A stretch of 64,000 nt of DNA, from contig JAJDYU010000069.1 of the NCBI GenBank assembly GCA_022825005.1, positions 62,001 through 126,000 on the forward strand. Direction: 5' to 3'. Source of the DNA: Acidimicrobiia bacterium. GTDB taxonomy: Bacteria > Actinomycetota > Acidimicrobiia > Acidimicrobiales > Bin134. Below the pieces are notes generated by a model. The model had not been told where the DNA came from, did no database searches, and was given only the letters and a program-made list of their open reading frames with translations. Below, piece after piece: positions 58,047 to 64,000 of this stretch. Numbering within the stretch: position 1 is the stretch's first letter; each line of letters starts with the position of its first letter. Both the position numbers and the translations under genes were made by a program.

Positions 58047-59117
58047 CTAGTCAGAACCCAGCGGGGGCAGGCCGAAGTCGGCGCCGATGGCACTGATCTC
58101 CTCCACCAGCGCAACCGGCAGGGGGATTCCCGAGGCCAGCCGTTCGGCCCGGTTCTCGTGCTCGATTTCGCCGGGCACATAGATCCGGTCCACGCCTTCG
58201 GCCCGCTCGGTGTTGTGGACGTCTCTTATGAGCTGGTCCATTTGCTCGCGAAATCGGTCCAAACCGCAGAACCGCTCCAAGTCCAGGGTGAAGAACATCC
58301 AGCCCTTGGCCAACCGGCGATTGCCCACCAGCTCGCTCTCGGTTTGCTCGGTGTGCCCGAAGCTGCTTCCGGCGACGATGCCCGAGAGCACCTCCACCAT
58401 CAGGGCAATGCCAAATCCTTTGTGGCCGCCAAACCAGCACAGATTCTGAGCCGATGCGGTCGCGGTGTCCGTGGTGGGGCGGCCCATGTCGTCGTTGGCC
58501 CATCCTTCGGGAATGGTCGGGTCGCCCCGCTTCTTCGCCAGCAGAATCTTGTTTCCGGCCACTGCGGTCGTAGCGATGTCGTACACCACGGGCAGTTCCT
58601 CTCCCGCGGGAACCGCCCAGGAGAACGGATTCGTGGAGAAGATGCCCGATCGGCCTCCATAGGGAGGGACGATGGCCGGGCCGTTTTGCACTGCCATGGC
58701 GAAGCAACCGGCCTCGGCCGCAGGGAGCGTGTAATAGGCCAAAGCTCCCAAGTGGGTGCCCTCTCGAACGGAGACGGCCGCCACCCCATGGGCCTTGGCC
58801 CGCTCGACCGCCAATTCCATGGCCGCCACCCCTGACACCTGCCCGAAACCGATGCCGCCGTCCATCATCACGGTGGCTCCGTCGTCGCGGACAACCTCGA
58901 CTTCGGTGACGGGTCGCAGATGCCCCGACCTCAGCCGGGCCACGTACAGCTCGATCAGGTGGGCGCCGTGGGAGTCCACGCCCCGCAAATCGGCTTCAAC
59001 CAAGTTGTCGACGACGATCTCAGCTTGATCGGAGGGAACCCCCAGCTCTTCCAAGATGTGCTTCTCGTAACGGCGCAAGGCCTTGTGGTCCAGCAGGACC
59101 ATACCGGTATCGCTCAC
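58047..59117 (-). CDS. Ldh2/malate dehydrogenase-type oxidoreductase
   Basis: 356 aa member of the NAD(P)-dependent Ldh2 family (L-lactate/malate/ureidoglycolate-type). DLRGVDSHGAHLI holds the family Ser-His, STNPFSWAVP and GGHKGFGIALMVEVLSG (as HKGFGIALMVE) are typical. Starts with GTG 59117, 3 bp after the DoxX stop, so the two are cotranscribed. Confidence 0.9.
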   Translation of the reverse strand: MSDTGMVLLDHKALRRYEKHILEELGVPSDQAEIVVDNLVEADLRGVDSHGAHLIELYVARLRSGHLRPVTEVEVVRDDGATVMMDGGIGFGQVSGVAAMELAVERAKAHGVAAVSVREGTHLGALAYYTLPAAEAGCFAMAVQNGPAIVPPYGGRSGIFSTNPFSWAVPAGEELPVVYDIATTAVAGNKILLAKKRGDPTIPEGWANDDMGRPTTDTATASAQNLCWFGGHKGFGIALMVEVLSGIVAGSSFGHTEQTESELVGNRRLAKGWMFFTLDLERFCGLDRFREQMDQLIRDVHNTERAEGVDRIYVPGEIEHENRAERLASGIPLPVALVEEISAIGADFGLPPLGSD

Positions 59118-59120
59118 TGT

Positions 59121-59633
59121 TCAGCTGGCATCTGCGGTTTTGGGGGGGCGATAGAACACCGTTAGCTGGGTAATCCCAGCCAGCACACCGCCTCCGGCAC
59201 CAATGGCCAAGCCGATGTATCCGTCCCAGTTGTCATCAATTCCCAAAGCGTTGTCCACCGACCACTCCATGGGCCCTAGCGTGGCCACCGCCACGGCGAC
59301 CAGTGCCAGCACGAAGGTGTACTCCCATCCTTCCCGCACGATCATGAATCCGTTGTGGCGGTGTACGGTCCAAGCGGCCACCACCATGACCCCGACCATT
59401 CCCGCGGCCGCCAACGGGGTGAGAAGTCCCAATGCCAACAGCATTCCGGCGCTGATCTCGGTGAGGGCGGCCATCCAGGCATGCAGTTTGCCCGGCTTCA
59501 TCCCCATGCTGTCAAACCAGCCGGCGGTACCGGGTATTCGCCCGCCCTGGAAGATCTTGCCGTAACCGTGGGCGGCAAAGGTAAGCCCGATGCCTACCCG
59601 CAGCAGCAGCATTGCCAAATTCATCTCGTCCAT
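59121..59633 (-). CDS. DoxX family membrane protein
   Basis: 170 aa with four hydrophobic helices; LRVGIGLTFAAHGYGKIF and the following segments are typical of DoxX. In other actinobacteria such proteins take part in redox balance, but the function is not well defined. TACTGT lies 6 nt before ATG. First gene of DoxX-Ldh2. Confidence 0.88.
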   Translation of the reverse strand: MDEMNLAMLLLRVGIGLTFAAHGYGKIFQGGRIPGTAGWFDSMGMKPGKLHAWMAALTEISAGMLLALGLLTPLAAAGMVGVMVVAAWTVHRHNGFMIVREGWEYTFVLALVAVAVATLGPMEWSVDNALGIDDNWDGYIGLAIGAGGGVLAGITQLTVFYRPPKTADAS

Positions 59634-59639
59634 AGGCCC

Positions 59640-59661
59640 ACAGTACTGGCACGTCTACGCT
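59640..59661. promoter_or_regulatory. Divergent leaderless promoters, DoxX and zinc-ribbon protein
   Basis: Minus: TACTGT (59645-59640) 6 nt before ATG 59633. Plus: TACGCT (59656-59661) 6 nt before GTG 59668. Only 34 bp separate the two start codons. Confidence 0.45.
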
Positions 59662-59667
59662 AAATAG

Positions 59668-59925
59668 GTGCCTCTGTGGCTTAGCGTGCTCATCGCCGCC
59701 CTCGCCGGAATGATCCTCATCCGAGTGGGCATCGGCGTGCTGTTGATGATCCGCCAGCCCCTTCCCCCTCCGCCGCCGCCCGGCGAACTGCGAAGAGTGA
59801 AGATCACCTACCGGTGCTCAATTTGCTACACCGAAGTCCGCATGACCGTCGCTCCCGAGGAAGATCCCGAACCTCCCCGCCATTGCGGCGACGACATGGA
59901 TTTGCTCGCTCCCATCGAGGAGTAG
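59668..59925 (+). CDS. Small membrane protein with zinc-ribbon-like C-terminus
   Basis: 85 aa, no family name. One transmembrane helix (about 4-27), a poly-proline linker (PLPPPPPPGE), then a domain with CSIC and a later HCG, resembling a short zinc ribbon as in FmdB-like proteins. Function unknown. Confidence 0.65.
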   Translation: MPLWLSVLIAALAGMILIRVGIGVLLMIRQPLPPPPPPGELRRVKITYRCSICYTEVRMTVAPEEDPEPPRHCGDDMDLLAPIEE

Positions 59926-59949
59926 GGCTCGGTCAGGCCACGCCGGTAG

Positions 59950-59970
59950 TTATCCACAGACTGTGGACAA
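59950..59970. other. Pair of inverted DnaA-box-like 9-mers
   Basis: TTATCCACA (59950-59958) matches the DnaA box consensus exactly; TGTGGACAA (59962-59970) is its inverted counterpart, identical to the actinobacterial box TTGTCCACA. They sit 3 bp apart in the 102-bp gap between convergent genes. CGTAACT is repeated at 59994-60000 and 60005-60011 area. No further cluster was found, so this is not called oriC. Confidence 0.55.
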
Positions 59971-60027
59971 ATCTGGGCACAAACTACAAGCTCGTAACTA
60001 ACCCGTAACTTGGAGGCAACCAAATGG

Positions 60028-60303
60028 TTAGTGCCACTGGGTGGCTACCAGCATTCCCGCCAGCAGCAGCCCGAGGCCGCCCATCAGGTACCAGTTATTG
60101 GTTTCACCGGGCAGAAGCGCCACGTAGTTCAGCACGATCACGATGGCGCCGAGTACCAACAGGGTGATCATCAACACCGGCACCCACATGGGACTGATCT
60201 TCTCGGCGGAGACCGGCACTCGGGGTGCGGCCTCGTTCTCGGGCCGGGTACCCCTTGGCGTTACCCGCCCGCCCTGCACTCTTCGCTTGGTCGGCTTGGC
60301 CAT
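60028..60303 (-). CDS. crgA: Cell division protein CrgA
   Basis: 91 aa with a basic, disordered N-terminus ([15 protein letters not shown]) and two transmembrane helices, [16 protein letters not shown] and [16 protein letters not shown], ending ATQWH. This fits the actinobacterial CrgA divisome protein, which recruits FtsZ/FtsI partners. Its location next to pabA and pknB matches mycobacteria and Streptomyces. Confidence 0.92.
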   Translation of the reverse strand: MAKPTKRRVQGGRVTPRGTRPENEAAPRVPVSAEKISPMWVPVLMITLLVLGAIVIVLNYVALLPGETNNWYLMGGLGLLLAGMLVATQWH

Positions 60304-60309
60304 GGGTCA

Positions 60310-60361
60310 AGGATAGACCCCGAATTATCCGCCACTCGTGGTCAGCGGCCCCCGATATCGT
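60310..60361. promoter_or_regulatory. Divergent -10 hexamers of crgA and pabA
   Basis: Minus: TATCCT (60315-60310) 6 nt before the crgA ATG. Plus: TATCGT (60356-60361) 8 nt before GTG 60370. Confidence 0.45.
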
Positions 60362-60369
60362 TGGCACCC

Positions 60370-60957
60370 GTGAGTTCCAGAATCCTGGTGATCGACAATT
60401 ACGACTCCTTCGTCTACAACCTGGTTCAGTATCTGGGTGAACTGGGGGCAGAGCCAATCGTCTTTCGCCACGACGCCCTCTCCCTCGATCAGGCCCTCGA
60501 TCTGGACCCCGACGGCGTGCTCATCAGCCCCGGACCGGGACGCCCTTCCGATGCCGGGTTGAGCAATGCCCTCATCCAAGAGTTCTGCGGTGTCCGACCA
60601 GTGCTTGGGGTGTGCCTGGGGTTGCAATGCCTCGGTGAGGTCTTCGGCGGGCAGGTGATCCGGGCCCCCCAAGTCATGCACGGCAAGACTTCGGTGATCC
60701 ACCACACCGGGGAGGGGGTTTTTGCCGGTCTTCCCAATCCCCTCGAGGCCACCCGATACCACTCGCTCATTGTGGAGCGGTCTTCGGTGCCCGATGTCTT
60801 GGCCATCACCGCGGAAACCGACGATGGGCTAGTGATGGGGCTGCGCCACCGCGAACACCCGATGGAAGGGGTGCAGTTTCATCCTGAGTCGATTCTGACC
60901 GCCTCTGGCCACGACATGTTGTCCAACTTTCTGGCCCAAACTGCCGCTATCGCCTAG
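60370..60957 (+). CDS. pabA: Aminodeoxychorismate/anthranilate synthase glutaminase subunit
   Basis: 195 aa class I glutamine amidotransferase: [14 protein letters not shown] at the N-terminus, [11 protein letters not shown], nucleophile Cys in [11 protein letters not shown], and the His-Glu in [10 protein letters not shown]. It supplies ammonia to PabB or TrpE; the crgA-pabA-pknB order suggests the folate or shared enzyme. 4-bp convergent overlap with pknB. Confidence 0.92.
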   Translation: MSSRILVIDNYDSFVYNLVQYLGELGAEPIVFRHDALSLDQALDLDPDGVLISPGPGRPSDAGLSNALIQEFCGVRPVLGVCLGLQCLGEVFGGQVIRAPQVMHGKTSVIHHTGEGVFAGLPNPLEATRYHSLIVERSSVPDVLAITAETDDGLVMGLRHREHPMEGVQFHPESILTASGHDMLSNFLAQTAAIA

Positions 60958-63299
60958 TTCCAGGACACTGCGCAGCCATCGTCGACGCCTGGCGTATCGC
61001 CGTCGATGCCCTCGGCCCAGTTGGCGGCATTCGCCGCCGAGGCCGGCATCGGATACGGGGGTTCCAGATTCCACGCCACGGAGAACCCCGGGATGTCGAA
61101 ATAGGCAGCGGCCAGAGCGCCGCACTCAGATTGGAAGCTGCTCGACAGTGCATTCCAGTTTGCGATGCTTCCCAACGCACCTGGTTGGCTCGCCGCGGCA
61201 ATGGACCTCGAATTCACCCCCGCAGCCGCATTCCTGGCCTCGGTTTGGCGGGGCGTGAGTACCTCGGTCGGCCTGACAGTGGGCTCGGGCCCGACGGTCA
61301 CCGGTGGGGTGATGGCCGAAGTCGGCTGACCCAGACAGGCAGTCACCTCTGTTCCCAGCGGGTGCTCCTCGTCAGCAGGTGGGATCTGACCCATGATTCG
61401 GCCAACCAACTCCTCGGTGTCGTTGGGAAACTCGCACTCAAGAACTGGCTGGATCAGTACCAATTCCAGATCGGCTAGCTGCTGTGCCGCGGTTTCCGGG
61501 ATCAGCCCAATCAGGCTGGGCACAATGGCGTTCTCCGGACCGGTGGAAACAACGATAGTGATTGAAGTGTCAGGCAACAACAGGACGGGCGGCGCGGGCT
61601 CGGTGCCGATCACCAAACCCTCCTCCACATCGTCTGAGGGTTCCATGACAGGCTCATCGGTCACCGCCAGCCCGGCCTGGGCCAGAACCTGCGTCGCTTG
61701 CAGCAAGGTCATTCCCTTGACATCGGGGACCTCCACCGGCTGAATCCCCTCCGCGACATAGAGCACCACGGTGCTGCCCGGTGCCACCTCGCTTCCCGGC
61801 GCAGGTTCTTGGCGGAGCACTTGTCCTGCGGGAGCGGTGGACCCTGTTTCCACTCGCAGTTCTGTGGCGAATCCGCGGTCTTGCAGGAAGCGAGCAGCGT
61901 CGTTGGCGTTCTGGCCCACTACCCCGGGCACCGCTACCGGAACAGCCCCAGAACTCACCGTGATCTCAATTTCGTCACCCTGCTCCGTCTCGGCCAGTGC
62001 TGCTGGTGACTGGGATATCACCTCATTGGCCTCCACCGTCTCGCTGGCCTCGAATACTTGGCTGACGACAAAACCGGCAGCCCGAAGCTCTCGAATGGCC
62101 GCCTGGGCGGACAATCCCACTACATCGGGCACCGCAACCTGTGGGATCGGGGCAACGGTCACCGCCGGCGGGGCGACATCCTCGCCGTCTTCAAGAACGT
62201 TCGACAGCACAAAGAAGACCAAGACGGCCACAGCGATGAATATCACCGCGGCTGCGGTGTACAGCCCAGCGCGCGACGATGGCTCCAATACCGTTACCGG
62301 CGCGGAAGGTGGGGCGGCCGGTGGTGGTGCCTGCTGGGAAACCGCAGGCTGTTCAACTTCCTTGGCCGGCGGAGCCTGGGCTGCGGGCGGCGTCTCAGCC
62401 ACGAGTGGCGCCTCCGCTGCCGGAGGGGTCTCAGCTGGCTGCTTGCGGGCCGACAATTGATGACGACCCTCGCGAAATCGCCGCAAGTCCCGCTGGAGGT
62501 CCCGAGCAGTCGGATACCTCTGAGCCGGATTCTTGGCCAGCAATTTCATGGTGATGGCCTCAAGCGACTCCGGCAGCACTACGCCCAGGGATGACGGAGC
62601 GGGCACTGTTTGCTGAACGTGCTTGTAGGCCACCGCCACCGAGCTGTCCCCGGTAAACGGGGGTCGGCCGCAAAGCATCTCGTACAGCACAATCCCCAGC
62701 GAATACAGATCACTGCGGTGATCGAGCGACTGCCCCTGGGCTTGTTCCGGGGAGAAATAGGTGGCTGTCCCCATCACCGAGCCGGTTTGGGTGAGGTTCG
62801 CCTCCGCTCCCCCGAATGCGGCAATGGCAATGCCGAAATCGGTGACCTTCACCTTCCCGTCGGGCGACAACAGCACGTTGCCCGGCTTTACGTCGCGGTG
62901 GATGACCCCGTTGTTGTGGGCAAAGCCCAGTGCGGCGGCGACCGAAAGGGCGATCTCTGCGGCATGTTCAGGCGGCAGAGGGCCGTCCGAACGCAACAGC
63001 TCGGCCAAGCTTTGGCCCTCGATGTACTCCATGACGATGTAATACGTGCCCTCGGCCGAACCCCAGTCGTATACCGCCACGATGTTGGGGTGATTGAGGT
63101 TGGCCGCCGCGGTTGCCTCCCGCCGGAATCGCTCCACAAAGCTCGGATCAGCGGCGAATTCCGGAAACAGGCGCTTGATAGCCACCGGCCGCGACAACAA
63201 GGTGTCGTGCCCCAGAAAAACATCGGTCATGCCGCCGCGAGCAATCTGGCTTCGCAGCTGGTATCGACCGCCCAAAAGCTCCTGACCGTTGTCTGGCAT
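60954..63299 (-). CDS. pknB: PASTA-domain Ser/Thr protein kinase PknB
   Basis: 781 aa. The cytoplasmic kinase (about 10-275) has GRGG-type [20 protein letters not shown] and DFGIAIA, with Thr-rich activation loop [15 protein letters not shown] juxtamembrane Pro/Ala linker and one transmembrane helix (about 345-365) are followed by four PASTA repeats (about 390-675), which bind muropeptides or lipid II. About 100 residues beyond the last PASTA contain two Cys ([14 protein letters not shown]) and are not part of a usual PknB. It controls cell growth and division. Confidence 0.93.
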   Translation of the reverse strand: MPDNGQELLGGRYQLRSQIARGGMTDVFLGHDTLLSRPVAIKRLFPEFAADPSFVERFRREATAAANLNHPNIVAVYDWGSAEGTYYIVMEYIEGQSLAELLRSDGPLPPEHAAEIALSVAAALGFAHNNGVIHRDVKPGNVLLSPDGKVKVTDFGIAIAAFGGAEANLTQTGSVMGTATYFSPEQAQGQSLDHRSDLYSLGIVLYEMLCGRPPFTGDSSVAVAYKHVQQTVPAPSSLGVVLPESLEAITMKLLAKNPAQRYPTARDLQRDLRRFREGRHQLSARKQPAETPPAAEAPLVAETPPAAQAPPAKEVEQPAVSQQAPPPAAPPSAPVTVLEPSSRAGLYTAAAVIFIAVAVLVFFVLSNVLEDGEDVAPPAVTVAPIPQVAVPDVVGLSAQAAIRELRAAGFVVSQVFEASETVEANEVISQSPAALAETEQGDEIEITVSSGAVPVAVPGVVGQNANDAARFLQDRGFATELRVETGSTAPAGQVLRQEPAPGSEVAPGSTVVLYVAEGIQPVEVPDVKGMTLLQATQVLAQAGLAVTDEPVMEPSDDVEEGLVIGTEPAPPVLLLPDTSITIVVSTGPENAIVPSLIGLIPETAAQQLADLELVLIQPVLECEFPNDTEELVGRIMGQIPPADEEHPLGTEVTACLGQPTSAITPPVTVGPEPTVRPTEVLTPRQTEARNAAAGVNSRSIAAASQPGALGSIANWNALSSSFQSECGALAAAYFDIPGFSVAWNLEPPYPMPASAANAANWAEGIDGDTPGVDDGCAVSWN

Positions 63300-63332
63300 G
63301 GCGAAAATAGCGTACTTCTTGACCTGCTGGTC

Positions 63333-64000
63333 TTAAGGTAGGGCGACGTCGGCCACATCCACGATTACGACCGTGATGTTGTCGCTTCCCCCGTGCTGGA
63401 GGGCCTGGCTTACCAGCGCATCCGCCGCCTCGGCCGGCGATTCGAATTGCAGCAGGATCGAATGGATGTCCCGATCGGTTACTTCATTGGTCAGTCCGTC
63501 TGAGCACAGCAGATAGCGATGGCCGCTCACCGGCTCCAGAATCCAGTCGTCCACCACCACCTTGGACTCAATGCCCAGTGCTCGGCTGAGATGGTGACGG
63601 TAGGTGTGGACTTCCGCTTCTTGTCGAGTGAGGATTCCCGCTTTGACCATCTCCTGAACCACGGTGTGGTCCTCGGTGAGCTGGTGGAACCCGCTGTCAT
63701 CGCAGCGATAAACCCGGGAGTCGCCGACATTGACCACCGCCAGCTCCCGGCTCTGCTCGTGCTCCACCACCGCCAACGCGCACAGCGTCGTCCCCATTCC
63801 CTCCAACTCAGGACTCGACGTGGATTTTGCCAAGATCTCCTCGTTAGCCCGATCCACCGCATCCACCAGCTCATCGAGCGTCGGCGCCGGTGACTCGTTC
63901 GGCCGACGGGCGAACAAATGGCGTCGACGATCGCCGGTCCTCCCCTCAACCGCGGTCTCTATCTGGGCAGCCAGCACCTCCACCGCCAAGGCTGATGCCA
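63333..64000 (-). CDS. PP2C-family Ser/Thr phosphatase, 5' end outside window
   Basis: The frame is open to the window edge, and the N-terminal metal motif of PP2C (NEDS, DGMGG) is missing, so the gene continues beyond. Seen motifs are GMGTTLCALAVV, VVNVGDSRVYR, LTEDHTVVQEMV, LLCSDGLTNEV and GGSDNITVVIVDV, with the Asp ligands of the metal site. It lies 33 bp before pknB on the same strand and is the likely PstP counterpart that dephosphorylates the kinase. Confidence 0.92.
   Translation of the reverse strand, partial: ASALAVEVLAAQIETAVEGRTGDRRRHLFARRPNESPAPTLDELVDAVDRANEEILAKSTSSPELEGMGTTLCALAVVEHEQSRELAVVNVGDSRVYRCDDSGFHQLTEDHTVVQEMVKAGILTRQEAEVHTYRHHLSRALGIESKVVVDDWILEPVSGHRYLLCSDGLTNEVTDRDIHSILLQFESPAEAADALVSQALQHGGSDNITVVIVDVADVALP

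Noticed and set aside
59926-60027. Chromosomal origin oriC
   Set aside because: Only two DnaA-box-like 9-mers in 102 bp, no AT-rich unwinding element and no dnaA or dnaN beside it.

Overview
The window is high-GC chromosomal DNA from an actinobacterium, most likely of the Acidimicrobiia type. This is inferred from several genes: crgA next to pabA and pknB, a GuaB3-type IMP dehydrogenase paralogue, an acyl-CoA carboxylase beta subunit followed by a tiny epsilon-like subunit, a CIRCE-controlled groES-groEL pair, and dense GTG/TTG starts. About twenty genes have a TANNNT -10 hexamer 6-9 nt before the start codon and no Shine-Dalgarno, which is the signature of leaderless transcription. No rRNA, CRISPR array, prophage or complete insertion sequence is visible.

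Layout. 1-4.6 kb: the 3' part of a GlmS-like protein, then nnr and alr (cell-wall precursors and metabolite repair). 4.6-8.8 kb (minus strand): an SDR, a P1/DmpA peptidase and two tandem ERG4/ERG24-type sterol-reductase homologues. 8.9-18.6 kb (plus strand): family-4 uracil-DNA glycosylase, tsaE-tsaB-rimI-tsaD (t6A tRNA modification), CIRCE-groES-groEL, a PLP decarboxylase, guaB3 and guaA. 18.7-27.4 kb is the accessory stretch: a secreted beta-rich protein, a tandem cache-like lipoprotein, a Fic protein behind a perfect palindrome, a MazEF-type toxin-antitoxin pair, a KamA-like radical SAM enzyme, a carotenoid-hydratase-like protein, a 5'-truncated AbiEii-like nucleotidyltransferase, and a complete AbiE-like pair whose antitoxin candidate carries an ISXO2/IS1595-type zinc ribbon.

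27.4-36 kb: an SDR, three serine tRNAs (GCT, TGA, GGA), a nitroreductase, a heterodimeric ABC exporter, SRP RNA, dnaX and recR. 36-49 kb: thiolase, a FEN-like nuclease, nitronate monooxygenase, a LOG-family protein, acyl-CoA carboxylase beta and epsilon-like subunits, MOSC, aat, a double-cyclophilin protein, lysC-asd, MazG, an SDR, a SnoaL-like protein and a D-aminoacylase-like amidohydrolase. 50-54.8 kb: a B12-dependent acyl-CoA mutase operon (large subunit, cobalamin subunit, MeaB GTPase, acyl-CoA dehydrogenase) behind a 9-bp-arm palindrome. 54.9-64 kb: a small unknown protein, a coiled-coil M23 peptidase, an alcohol dehydrogenase, DoxX and Ldh2, a pair of DnaA-box-like sequences, then crgA, pabA, pknB and a PP2C phosphatase cut by the window end. 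The last group is the conserved actinobacterial cell-division and cell-wall signalling neighbourhood, which usually lies near oriC.

Metabolically, the carboxylase, thiolase, mutase/MeaB and acyl-CoA dehydrogenase genes point to propionyl/branched-chain acyl-CoA turnover. The rest is mainly housekeeping. Novelty is concentrated in the 20-27 kb toxin-antitoxin stretch, the paired sterol-reductase homologues and the regulatory palindromes.
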